A DNA stretch of 64,000 nucleotides from Melitaea cinxia (taxonomy: Eukaryota > Arthropoda > Insecta > Lepidoptera > Nymphalidae): the NCBI RefSeq assembly GCF_905220565.1, contig NC_059398.1, forward strand, positions 9,509,177 to 9,573,176, in the 5' to 3' direction. Shown here one piece after another: positions 8,725 through 20,247 of this stretch (its first letter is position 1; each line of letters starts with the position of its first letter). The notes below the pieces were generated by a model. The model searched no databases, was not told where the DNA came from, and worked only from the letters and a program-made list of their open reading frames with translations. The position numbers and the translations under genes were made by a program.

Positions 8725-11520
8725 ATACTATTCGATTTTTTACATAACTTTTGAGTAATTTCTTGAAAGTAAAAAGCGATTTAGCTCCCTTAACGTCGTT
8801 TGGCAGTTTATTGTACAGTTGGGTACCTTCGAATATTACACATCTCTTCCCATAGTTAGTGCGTGGCTTGTAGAGTATAATATCATTGGCAGATCTAAGT
8901 TTCATTTTTTGTATTTCTTGTTTTTTTGTAAAAGTTATTTTAGAGTGCAAATCCTTGTTTAATATTTTACGTATCAATAAGCAATTATAATAAAAAGTTT
9001 GATGAACATTCATAAGACCAGTTTCCTTGTAAATTTTTTGGTTGGAGGTGAAGAAATTATATTTAAATAAAATTTTTATTAATTTATTTTGTGCTACTTG
9101 TAAAGGCTCTAAATTTGTTTTTGCCGCGGAGCCCCAGATTTCAACCAAATAATCTATGTGTGGCTTAATAAGAGAATTATATCTAATGTAACGTACATCA
9201 TGTGGCAAACATCGGACGATGCTTTTTATAGCTCCCATTAAAGAAGTTAATTTTGATTTTATTTTATGGATATGTGATTTCCATGTCAATTTACTATCCA
9301 ATATTAATCCTAAATATTTTTCCTGGTCAACTTTTGTTATTTCTTGATTATTTATTGTTAACGATACCTTTTGAGATATTTATTTATTTTCTGGAGCAAA
9401 TACGATATATTTAGTTTTTGAGATGTTTACTGTAAGCAAGTTAGATTGGAACCAAATATTCAAGATATCCAAATCGTCCTGAGCATCCTTTACAATAGTT
9501 TCTAAGTTATTTCCATAGTAAAATAAGCTAGTATCATCTGCATATAACGAGATATCGCCGCGAAGATTTAAAGTATGGATATTGTTTATATATATAAGAA
9601 AGAGCAAAGGACCCAAAATCGAGCCTCGGGGAACGCCGCAAGTAATGACTCGTGGATCACTCTGTGTCTCTCCCATCTTAACTACCTGATATCTATTTGT
9701 AAGATAGGATTTTATCATTTTAAGCACTGATCCCGCGATGCCTATAGATTGTAGCTTTTTCAAAAGAATTTCGTGGCTCACAGTATCGAACGCCTTTTTC
9801 AGGTCAATAAATATTCCCAATGCTACCTGCTTCCTATCGATATGCAGTTTAATCTTTGTTACAACGTCTATAGTTGCTGATAAAGTGTTATGTCTTGGTC
9901 GAAACCCGTACTGTTTATCATAAAAGAAATTTTGTGAATTTAGAAAAGATTCTAGTCGCATATATATTATTTTTTCAAAAACTTTGGACAAAACAGGAAG
10001 TAATGATATGGGACGATAATTACCTGGATCTGACTTGTTGCCTGATTTATAGATAGGAGTAACTTTAGCTATTTTTAGGGTATCGGGAAAAATTCCTTCA
10101 TCTAAGCATTTGTTTATACAGATAGTAAGTACATCTAATATTAAAGATTTTATACATTTTATAGATTTTACATTGACACAGTCAATACCTGCACTTACGT
10201 TATTTTTTAAGCTACTAATGATATTCGCAACTTCTTTAGTATCTGCAAATTCAAAATTGTTTAGTGTTTGTTCGTTCGATCCAGTTGCGCGTATATCCGT
10301 TACGTAAACATTTTCGTTATGATATCTTAATGGAATTTGTTTTGCTAAATTAGATCCAATATTACAAAAAAAGTTGTTAAAATAGTCACAAATCTTTTTA
10401 GAGTCTGTTATAAGTCCATTTTCAGTTAAAAGTGTTCGTCGACGAGTGAATTTTTACTTTGTTGACTGACAAGTTGTTTATTAGGTCCCGCATCTTTTTT
10501 GGTTTTTTCACACAGGCCGTAAAGGATTTCAAATAGTATGCACTTTTTAATTTTTGTATATTTTCAGATACCTCATTTCTTTTTTTGTTAAATTCTTTTT
10601 TAGTAATATCACTGGGGTTATTTTTATGTTGTGTCCAAAGGTTGTTTCTCATACGGATATCCTCGATAATTGTTTGGTTTATCCAATCTTGTCTTGGTGG
10701 ATTTAATTTTTTGCTTTTATTTACTATACTATCACGAATACAACTCATCAGATTTTTTCCAAATGAGATGTACAATAAGTTTGATTCGTTGCTGATACTG
10801 CTATCAACGATGTTTTTATATAACCTCGTATAATCAATAGCTTTGTAATTTATTTTCTGCGGCTTAGGTGACAAATATTTTTTAATTTCTACATAAATTT
10901 GTTTGTGATCGGACATGGACGAATCTATAAGAGAAAAATGGAATTGCATTTTTTCAAATTAGAACATACGTGATCTATGATGGTTTTCACTTTAGAAGTT
11001 TCTCGAGTACAGAAATTTTCAGTTATACTGTTTAGGAACCTGTAACCAGCTTCTTGTAGCATTTGTTTGTACAAAACAACTTGACGATCTAATTTCAGTA
11101 GGTTAATGTTGAAATCCTCAAAAACTATAATCCTTCGTCTTTTGTGTAGTTGCTGAGAGTAGTTATCCAAAAAGGAATTAAGATTAGTAGATTCGGGTTT
11201 TCTGTAAATAACACCAACGTTCAAGGAATAATTTTCAATATAAATCCATAGGTAGTGGTTGTCGTTCAAACACACTTCTTCCATTTGGCTGTGTTTAAGT
11301 TTATTGTGAGCGAAAATCGATACACCACCCCCTTTTGTAGCTCTTCTGAAATTGTAATAGTGTGTATATCCAGTTATTTGAAAACGGGCTGCTTCATCTT
11401 CAGACTTCAACCAAGTTTCGGTTAGAACGATAAAATCAAAATCAAAGCCGTTCACTATACATTTCAATTCGTCCAATTGTCCATGTTTAACAATACTTCG
11501 TATATTTGCATAGAAAAATT
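8725..11520 (-). pseudogene. LINE ORF2: endonuclease plus reverse transcriptase, frameshifted
   Basis: The endonuclease part has FYANIRSIVKHG, FIVLTETWL, a GGGVSIFAHN segment and IIDHV, matching APE-type nuclease blocks. One catalytic block reads VFEDFNINL where GDFN is usual, so a key Gly is lost. The linker is 10949-10422. The RT has VTPIYKSGNK, NYRPISLLP, GFRPRHNT, the AFDTVSHEIL block, GVPRGSILGPLLF and the YADDT catalytic box. The C-terminal frame 9301-8690 runs on into the LTR. Frameshifts fall near 10930, 10430 and 9340. Confidence 0.75.
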
Positions 11521-11639
11521 TCAGTGATTTTTTTGACTTAGTTAGTTTTTCGTAATCATTGACATGTTCATAAGTAGTATCATTATTATCTGGGTTTACA
11601 ATTTGCTTACTAGAAACTTTTTCATTCGCATATTTTAGT

Positions 11640-12010
11640 TTTTTGGGGACATCTCAACAATCCTAGGCACATTTTTAATAAATTTAATCGTTAGATTTTT
11701 TTTTGCCGTTATCAATTTGTTTTTTAAGTTCTTCCTTAAGATGATATATATATTTTCGTTGTTGAGGTGTTTGATCAGAATAAATCGTAATAGATTCCGT
11801 ACTTACTTTATTTTTGGCACGCAAAATTGACTTGACTGTTTCATGAGAATCAAAACAAACCTTTAACGGACGGGTTTTATTAGATTGATATTTTCCTAAA
11901 CGAAATATTTTTTGAGGACTAGGAAAATCTTCACTGATTTTTTAAATTATTTTTACTGCTTCTTTAGTGTCCAAATTTTTTCTTTGGTCTTTATCACTTG
12001 ATTCTGCTTC
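11640..12010 (-). pseudogene. LINE ORF1-like remnant
   Basis: Minus-strand reading gives a lysine-rich piece with FRLGKYQSNKTRPLKVCF followed by an AKNKVSTESI region. The pattern 'R-GK...RP-KV-F' is that of nucleic-acid-binding ORF1 proteins of LINEs. An in-frame stop interrupts it. Low-complexity (CATA)n DNA lies upstream, at 12000-12060. Confidence 0.45.
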
Positions 12011-12164
12011 ATGATCATATACATACATAAACATACATATATATACATACAAACAACTGATAGAAATTATGAATATAAGCGACAGAGTGCAAGAGAAATA
12101 TAGCAAATCATTAACGGTATTATAGCTACTTTAAGTTATGGTCTTTCAAACGGCTCTTAAATGA

Positions 12165-12464
12165 TTAAATTTCTAATGATTGTGAACGCCTTATTCTTAC
12201 GGGTAAAGAATTCCGAATAAGAAGCGGGATATTTTGGTGACATTTTAAAATAAAATTTTCAAATGGAACCGAATTATTATCACTGGTTACGGTTGATGAA
12301 GTATCGGTTAAAATAGGTAATAAATGCACTAATGGATCGCTGTGGCAACGGGTGGTGTGAATTTTTAAGCCTTTGCGGCCTATAAACAACTTTCCGTTGG
12401 TGCAGTCTGGACAAGTGAAAAGTTCCGGTTGAAATACATTGGTTATTTTAAAACTATTTGACAT
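12165..12464 (-). pseudogene. Small C2H2 zinc-finger ORF, probably the LINE N-terminal part
   Basis: This 99-codon frame begins MSNSFKITNVF and has one finger, C-X2-C in FTCPDCTNG and H-X4-H in IHTTRCH. N-terminal C2H2 fingers occur in several non-LTR retrotransposons. It lies on the same strand and directly upstream of the ORF1-like and endonuclease pieces. It could be a separate short element. No intron or host-gene context supports an independent gene. Confidence 0.4.
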
Positions 12465-12639
12465 AATATCGCACTAAACAATGTACACTTAAATAAACAC
12501 ACATAAAGTCACTATAATGGCGTTGCTGGCGTTGTGGCGTCGGCAGCACGGAGACCCGCTGCAGGGGCACCCGGCTGCCTGCATCAGGCCTCCACCATTG
12601 CTCGGCAACGCCACGCTCAGAAAATCTGAAAAAGAAAAA

Positions 12640-13490
12640 ACGTTAAAGCGGAATCTTGTAATTTATATATAATTCTGATATTGTCGAAGTTATTTGATGT
12701 CAATTTAATAAAGAAATATGATCGAAATAATAAAATATAAAAATAAAATTTAGAGAAAATATTTTTGAAGTTGACATCAAATTGACAATGATCATTAATG
12801 AAATTTAATTTCATTTAATGATGTATCTATAAATTCATCAGACTAAATAATTTCATATGGAGATATCAATTTCACAACATTATAATGAGCAAGGTATTAT
12901 TTCAAGAATAACAATTACTTAATAATTTATATGAAAAATACAGGAGGATTACGAAAACAAGGATTGGCGAAAAGATTGACTCACCAAATGACCGCCACTT
13001 CCATATTCTGTCTTCTCTGCTTCTCAAGACACAAAAAAAAATATTTATTTGGTTCGAAGGATCTCTGCTCACGTAAAATGTTCAGGTAATTTTTGTAGAC
13101 GAATTTCGACGTCGGAAAAACACGAAAACTACGGAGTCTATAAGAGAATCCTCACCGGCTACGCCACTTGGTTTCGGAGCGTTTTGCAAACAATTTATAC
13201 TAATTAACTATTAACTAATTTAATTTAAATAAATAAAAAATTAAGGACATGAAACCGATTTGAATGCTTTAATATCTCTAACTTAACTTTTACAGTCTTG
13301 GCCCCGTGTATGTCGGGGGGGCCGACCAGATGCTGAGTTTACGTCTCTTGCTTATTCTATGAATCTTATTTTATGTATCTTATTCTATGAATCTTAATGT
13401 AGGGCGGATGGACGAGTCGTAATTATAACTAGCTTGTTGTCGATTCAATGTCTTATTATAGTTCAAAATAATAACAAAGGATAACATTTC
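12640..13490. other. Gene-free stretch between LINE and SINE-like repeat
   Basis: AT-rich sequence with short poly-purine tracts. ORFs here are short and low in complexity. A G-run at 13314-13320 is the only notable composition feature. Confidence 0.45.
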
Positions 13491-13856
13491 ATGCAAATAT
13501 AGAAGCATCGCAAGCTCCACCATGGCCCGGAGGAGCTGCGAGTTATATCCGACTCGAACCGACCAAAACCTCTGGGGTGTTCCACCGCCGCGCCTATGGC
13601 TAGATCGCGGGGACGCTATAGCACTTCCGCAACCCCACCAGCACTTACCCTTGCAGGCCCATCGTGGTGCAGAGCACCTCAGAAGGCGTACTTGAACACA
13701 TAAAGTGCGCCTTCCTCCTCGAGGCCTATTAGCGCGGACGACGGTCATTGCCGACCCTAACCCCAATCCCCTCAGGAGCTCTGCATCACCTTACCACAGG
13801 AACACAACACTGCTTGAAAGGAGTATTATTTAGCTGTGATCTTCTGTCAGTCAGTT
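13490..13856 (-). repeat. SINE-like dispersed repeat, long form
   Basis: Read on the minus strand, the start (AGATCACAGCTAAATAATAC ... AAGCAGTGTTGTGTTCC) and end (GCGATGCTTCT) match the plus-strand copies at 29595-29800 and 35095-35365. This copy has about 230 bp of extra GC-rich sequence in the middle. Confidence 0.6.
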
Positions 13857-13908
13857 CAGCCTATTGCAGTCCACTGCTGGACATAGGCCATATTTTAGAA
13901 AATAACAA
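13857..13908 (-). repeat. Fragment of the 'CAGCAGTGGACTG' repeat tail
   Basis: Minus-strand GGCCTATGTCCAGCAGTGGA is shared with 45768-46070, 46980-47078, 61540-61836 and 39958-40082. Confidence 0.6.
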
Positions 13909-14191
13909 ATACTGTAAAATAAAATAAATCAAAAAATATATCAAGTAATAATAATAATAATTTAAACTACTAAGTGAAATAAAAAAATATGGCTTTATTT
14001 ATTTTTGTCGATAGTATAAAATTACATAAATAATTTAAAAAAACGTTTACTAGGAATATTTATTTTTAAAAACGTCATATTATATAGTCGTGTGACTGAT
14101 GACTGTATTACATTTTTTTCAGTTCGCTCGCCCAGCCAAATGTCAAGCCTGCCGTAAGGAACTTCGTTCCAATTAGGTATGTGAAGTGAAG

Positions 14192-14241
14192 TGAGTGTGA
14201 AGCGTTTATTTAATAATAATTAAATAAACGCTTCACACTCA
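14192..14241. repeat. Perfect 22-bp hairpin with 6-nt loop
   Basis: TGAGTGTGAAGCGTTTATTT plus AA is followed by TAATAA and its exact reverse complement. It directly precedes a SINE fragment and is not a terminator, as the genome is eukaryotic. Confidence 0.85.
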
Positions 14242-14428
14242 ACGGCCCTCAGTAGGATTTTTTCCTGTATTGGGGGTCCGGAAACACACACAATACACAA
14301 ACACAACGCCCAGACCACGACAAACATCTATATGGCCTATACAAATGTCTGTCGTGAGCGGGAATCGAACTCGCGACCGCCGGCGTTCCAGCCAGTGCTA
14401 TGACCGCTGCGCCAACGCGTCGTCAAAT
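14242..14428 (-). repeat. tRNA-derived SINE, head fragment
   Basis: Minus strand: ACGCGTTGGCGCAGCGGTCA contains a box A-like TTGGCGCAGCGG, and GCGAGTTCGATTCCCGC contains box B. It is followed by CATTTGTATAGGCCATATAG, shared with the copies at 14552-14890 and 37562-37908. Confidence 0.75.
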
Positions 14429-14551
14429 TATATAATATATAATAAATAAATAATAAAGTAGTTTCATCTGGATCCTGTGCCATCAAATCTACTTTACATA
14501 TTTTGTGCACCACAATATCCTTAAACAATTTGTTTCTTTATTGTTATTGCT

Positions 14552-14890
14552 CGCTTCAGCCTGTAATATCCCACTGCTGGGTATAGGCCTTTTTCCCCGT
14601 GTAGGAGAAGGATCAGAGCTTAATCCACCACGCTGCTCCAATGCGGGTTGGCGGATATATTCCCTACTATGAGTAACGATCGCTATCAGGTGTACATGAT
14701 AACAACCGGGACCAACAGCTTAACATGCTCTCCGAGGCACGGTGGGGAGACCCACAAGGACTGCACACCCAGACCACGGCAAACACCTGTATGGCCAATA
14801 CAAATGTTTGTCATGTGCGGGGATCGAACCCACAACCGCCAGCGTAACAGGTACAATCCATGGCTGTGACCGTTGCGCCAACGCGCGTTG
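14552..14890 (-). repeat. tRNA-derived SINE, near full length (~340 bp)
   Basis: Minus strand runs from GTTGGCGCAACGGTCACAGC (box A) through GGGTTCGATCCCCGC (box B), the body with GTCTCCCCACCGTGCCTC, to the tail ATGCCCAGTAGTGGGATATT-like sequence at 14570. It is the reverse-orientation counterpart of 37562-37908. Confidence 0.8.
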
Positions 14891-15159
14891 TTATTGTTAT
14901 TGGTCTACATGTAATTCTTCGCGAATTTATATTAATGTTTTCTTCAAGACAGACTTTTTGACCGCAGTGATCAGAAGTTAAAACAGTTATAATAGATTTA
15001 TCGTAAATTTCAATATTACTAAAACATGTCTGCTTTATTAAAACATTTTTCAAACATATACATAGTGGTCGGAGAAAAAGATTCTTTGTATTTTATATAG
15101 AAATTCAAAGAAAGATTTTACAAAATTCATTTAGATAAATATATATATAGTAGTGTCAG

Positions 15160-16000
15160 TAGTGACAGGATCCTGTTGCTGTGGAAATTTTGGAACTTCT
15201 CATTAAAATACCGCGATAAACAGTTTTGACAGTCCTCTTTTGATGTTGGCTTTAAATCAAAATCTGATCAGGGAAAGCTCGGGGCTATTTGAGGGTGCAT
15301 AATTACGGTGGATGCGTCGACTTGTCGTGATGAAAGAGCACGACTTTTCTGTTGATCAATTCTGGTCGCTTAATTTGGTTACAAAATAATAAAAAAACAA
15401 CCCTAACCTATCTAACTTCAAAATGCGGTTCCTAATCTAAAGCCTAGTCGTCGTTTCTTCTCAATTCTTAGCCTGTCTCATCAGTTGTTGATAGTAGAAA
15501 TCTCAATCGATGGTTTTGCCCGGTGGTAAAAGCTCATAATGAATAATGCCTTAATATCTACGATTTTATTTTTGTGTTACCCACACTTTAGGAATTCTAA
15601 ACATTTTTGATATGATATTCAAAAATGTTTAGAATAATGCATTTCCAATCCCACCATACATGCAACATCACTTAATCACTTTATTGCGTGTCCACTCGGG
15701 TTTCGTGATAGTCTGTGCACCTTGACGAGTTTTGACTACGATCTCTTTCGTACATTCTTAGCGTAGGTGATCTACGTTTCGTCACTGGTGATCAATCTCT
15801 TAAAAATGGTTTGATATTATTACGTCTTAAGTTTTTTTCAGTGAGTTCATGTGACACCCATATATCGAGGTGTTTTGCATAGCCAGCATTTGTATACAAA
15901 TTTTCAAATGGGTCAAAACTGTTTTACGGTAAATTCTCAGATCTTCAGTTATATCGTAATTACTTAAATATCGTCACGTTAACCCGTAACTGGGCGAACA
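15160..16000 (-). pseudogene. Degenerate mariner-family transposase
   Basis: Minus-strand reading gives, in order, a WVPHEL-like box (DIWVSHELTEKNLRR), the first catalytic region RLITSDET followed by a stop, then ITYAKNVRKRS, a CMYGG segment (usual CMWWD), HYELLPPGKTID, YYQQLMRQAKN, and the second catalytic region VVLFHHDKS. Stops and frameshifts break every block, and the third Asp region was not found. The element ends were not identified. It is unrelated in orientation and age to the mariner at 23248. Confidence 0.7.
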
Positions 16001-16439
16001 GAGCGAAATGCATCTTTGACATCAAAATATAGCATAATTTTTTTTTTGCGGCTTGCGTCGTATTTTTCCCTTTTTTAAAGTAAAACTTTAAATTTACCAA
16101 ATTTCTTCGTTGGATTCACCCATTTCGGTGCACAGAAAAACCAATGAAAAGTAGAGGGAAACTATTTTTTACGTTATAATTTAATTTTTAAAATGTCACC
16201 TTTTCGTGGTATCAAAACCAGCCAGTTACAAACAATAGAACCAAAAATTTTTTATTGAAAGTTTTTAATGGAAAATACGAAAAGACTTTTTTCCCCAACC
16301 TTCCAACAAGACTTTTTTTATACACAATGTTCGACTCCTAACTGCGTTCCTTCAAACGGTCCTGTAAGTGTAATAGATCACGTTCCGCGTGACAAAAAAT
16401 ATGCCTAACCGATTTTTAAATTTGACTGCTTAAATAGTC

Positions 16440-16766
16440 GAGCTACTTATATAAACATGCACATTTTTTTATATACATAATTATTCAATCAGTCGCGAGC
16501 GCAGGGTTACGTATCGCGGTCACCTGAACGCATGCGCGGCCTCCTAACTTCCCCCCTCCTCTCCTTTCCTACGCTCTCCCCACTCTGCAATAACAGAATC
16601 ACACTTTGTTTACCAATTGCCGCGATTGACGAGCCAGTCGGTCGGCTTGCTCAGCCGACCTCGCTCGGTTTATTCCTTTTAAACGGTATATACTATTCAG
16701 TAGTTGCGCGTTGCCAGTGGCAAACGCGACATTAGTCACTAAGTTATGACCCTGTGACGTCTTATA
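16440..16766 (+). promoter_or_regulatory. Candidate core promoter and 5' UTR of the ine-like gene
   Basis: This stretch is locally GC-richer than its surroundings and directly precedes exon 1. It holds TATATAAA at 16448, TATATAC at 16470, and two arthropod initiator-like TCAGT motifs at 16489 and 16697. Spacing from a TATA box to an initiator is not ideal for any pair, so the start site is not fixed. A 5' UTR exon further upstream is possible. Confidence 0.3.
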
Positions 16767-17170
16767 ATGAATAAAGCCGATACATCGGCGGAAGCCACCT
16801 TGCCAAGCGTGGCGATCCACGTGGATCATTATGAAGATCTAAGCCAGGAGAGGTCGAAATTGCTCGATCCTAATTCACCAGTGCCGATTGTAACGCCCTC
16901 TGTACAAATTCGCAAAGTGAAAAGCTTTACTGATACACACAAAATTCGAGATGTGAACGCCGCGTCTGGTGCAGCCTCTGCACGTAGTCTACGCCCCTAT
17001 GACCAAGTGACCGTGTACCCAGAAGGCTCTGACAGTGGCACTAACCAATATGCTCCTTCTGTGCGCTCTTTAGCTTCAATAGGAATGGGTTGTACTGATG
17101 GTAGAAAAATGGTTATTAGAAGAGTTCCAACATCACCTACGGAACTTTTTCATCTAGTACGTCCTCCTAC
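16767..17170 (+). CDS. ine: ine-like exon 1: start codon and cytosolic N-terminus (residues 1-134)
   Basis: The exon begins at ATG 16767 and ends before the donor GTAAGT at 17171, in phase 2. It encodes a hydrophilic, Ser/Thr/Pro-rich segment without membrane spans, containing the stretch GCTDGRKMVIRRVPTSPTEL near its end. That basic and Ser/Thr-rich piece could be a phosphorylation or trafficking region, which is inference only. GC content is clearly higher than in the surrounding intron and intergenic DNA, as expected of real coding sequence. Confidence 0.82.
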
Positions 17171-20100
17171 GTAAGTGTCTTTCCGGATGTAACATCCTCT
17201 TATAACCCATTATTCAATTGCTTTTAACGATAACTATTTTTGCCTTGTTTGTGATTCACCGAGTAACTCTTACAGTGACTGACCTTATATTTACCGTACA
17301 TTGAACGAAAAAAAAATGTATTAAAATAATCATGAAATTTATTTGAATCTACATTTGCGTTAACAACTCTTCGTTCTAAAGCATTAATGTGAATTAACCT
17401 ATAAAAACTGAGATATTATTGGAGTGTATAGAGAGGTGGCACTGATAAAAGTAATAATAACACTGTTTTAACGACATTTATATCAAATGGTCATAACTTC
17501 AAGTAGTTCAAAACCGTGTAAAAACGAAAACAAGAATTAAGAAAAAAAAAGATAAGCGTTTTTAACTATATTTATGTATATATTTATGTATTATATGAAT
17601 GAAATACAAATTACTGTAAAAGGATTTTAGACATTACCATGGGTCGCTATAGTTACCTATATTATTTTAACAGTTTATGAGGGAATTAAATAGGTGGTTA
17701 AATTTTGGATCTTTCGAAGATAAATGTATCGACTAATGCTACCACACCTTAAATTCATTACAATAAATTAAAGTTATGGGTGTTAAAATTATGGTTTTGT
17801 GATAATAATCTATGACCGGGTCGTCTTATGCTTCTTTGTTTTTTTTTAACGCAATAATATTGTATAAATTGTGTATTTATCTAAATACAATCAATGTGTT
17901 ATCTTAATACAAAGCTTAGTACAAAAAGTACTATCGATAGTTGAAAATAATTATGCATTTATATTACAGTATTTAGTTATTCGTATTTAGATTATATGAA
18001 TATTTTACTTAACCATTTATAGAATTCGGGCAAGATTAAATGTATGTATATAAATACAAGTCAATTGCCAAAATATGTGTACAAGCATAACTTTCGAACG
18101 ACTGCACCAAATTAAATATATATTTATACTAGCTGACCCCGCAAACGTTATTTTGCCATATATGTTACTAACTGGTACCCGCGACTTCGTCTGCTCAGGA
18201 TTAGTAAGTACTTCGAGTCGCTTATTATCTTCTCAATATCTATCTTTATACCAAAATTCATCGAAATTGATTTTGCGATATAAATATCAATTTGTTACTA
18301 CATTAGAAATAAGTATATTATCAATTTTTATTGTATTTATGGTTCACTGTTTTGGTGATAATTGTTTACTCATAGAAAATAGATATATGCTGTCGCGGAC
18401 TTTTTTGTTTTTGAGGACTAATTAAGATAAACATTTCGTTCATACATTACATACGTGTAAACTACACTTTTTGCAGCGTACGCCAGAATAGTTCGCAAAA
18501 GGCAGATTTTTGTAGAATAAATAAATAAATAAATAAAATTATCATAAACTTTCATTACAATCCATTTGGTAGTTTTTACGTGAAAGAGGAACAAACATGC
18601 ATACATCCATACATCTATACATATAAACTTTCGCGTTTATAATATTAGTAGAATACTAGCTGACCCGCCAAAATTTTTTTCATATATTTTATATATATAT
18701 ACAAGCTGTGCCCGCGGCTTCGCCCGCGTTGAAATCAGTGTGTCACAAACTTTTCCCGGCAAACTTCCAGTGAAACTGTCATCAAAATCGGCTTAGCCAT
18801 TCCATAAACCCCCCTCTCTTCATTGGTGAAACCGCATGAAAATCTGTTCAGTAGATTTTGAAGGAATCGATCACATACACTTTTGGGGATTTTGTTTTAT
18901 AATACACTAACTGCCCGCGACTACCTTCACGTGGTTATGAAGATATGCATTAGATACTATTAAAATGTTTAACGCAAATTATTTTTTTATTTCATTCACT
19001 TGAAATGCTTATCATACTAAGTAACTTTTTAAAAGGCACAATTTAGTATAATTTAATAGTTATTTTTATAAAATCTCTCTATACACCACATTTTTAGTTT
19101 TATTTTCAGGCTGCAGTATAAATAACCTATCGACGAACTTATAACTGCTGTATATGTTTCATACAAACTATCAACCCCAATTAAACCACCTTAGCGGGGG
19201 AATATCGCAAAATCTCTCTACTCTACTACATAATCTACTAACTATAATCTACCTCCCTGCCAAATTTTATCTTTATCCATCCTGGATGGATGAACCATCC
19301 AGCAGTTTTTGAGTTCTCGTGACGAGTGAGTCAGTGACCTTTCTCTTTTATATATAAAGATTACGATGCATTGTTTGGATACCTCCTCATCATTTATAGA
19401 GCATACATTTTAAATTTCAGACTCTTACTTCAGAAACATAGGACTTTCATACAAACTTCCGACCCCCGTTTTATCCCCTTAGGGGTCGAATTTCGTAAAA
19501 TCAGTTCTTAGCGAATGTTTAAGCTCTATAAGGAACCTACCTGCCAAATTTCAAGTTTGTAGCTTTTATAGTTTCGGAGATTTCGTAATGAGTGAGTCAA
19601 CCTACCCCCCGTTTTAACCCTAAAAGGGAGTTGATTTCTAAAGATACATTATTTGCACACCTTCTCACCATCTAAAGAGCATACATTTTAAATTTCAAGT
19701 CTCATACTTCAAAAAAACAGGACTTTCATATAAACTTTCAACCCCCGTTTTATCCCCTTGAGAGTCGAGTTTCGTAAAATCAGTTCTAAGCGGATGTCTA
19801 TGTCCTATAAGGAGCCTATCTGCCAAATTTCAAGTTTGTAGGTGTTATAGTTTCGGAGATTTCGTGATGAGATCGGACCTTTCGCTTCTATAATTATATA
19901 ATATAGATATACAAATAAATAAAATTGGAGTGTCTGTTTGTAATATTAAAATAACCGCTTTTTTACTAATTGCATATGGATATATACACGGTACATATAC
20001 CAAAATAACATTTTTTACAATTTTTGTCTGTCTATCTGTCTGTTTGTTGCGACTAATCCCTGAAACGGCTGAACCGATTACGACGGGACTTTCACTGGTC

Positions 20101-20215
20101 GATAGGTGATGTAATAAGGAGCAACATACTTTTATTTTAGAAATATATTTATTTCGTAACTCTGCGTAACTTAAAAATAACTTTATTGTTCAATTTCACG
20201 CGGATGGAGTCGCGG

Positions 20216-20247
<32 letters not shown>

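Larger units (their letters stand above)
5200..12620 (-). mobile_element. APE-type non-LTR retrotransposon (LINE), split by a gypsy insertion
   Basis: Minus-strand pieces run in LINE order from about 12620 down: zinc-finger ORF (12464-12165), ORF1-like piece (~12010-11640), endonuclease (from ~11520), and reverse transcriptase and C-terminal region to 8725. The gypsy element 5500-8724 interrupts it; the remaining 3' UTR and A-rich end lie at ~5200-5499. Bridging the gypsy insertion at its ATAC duplication puts a TAG directly after the last codon of the RT frame, which supports the nesting. Clade is uncertain (CR1/Jockey-like group). Confidence 0.7.

Noticed and set aside
13380..13766. 128-codon minus-strand ORF starting MGLGSAMTVV
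   Set aside because: It lies inside the SINE-like repeat and has no protein family features.
14340..14425. Possible tRNA gene on the minus strand
   Set aside because: Box A and box B are present but the anticodon arm and acceptor pairing are not, and the same head recurs in SINE copies.
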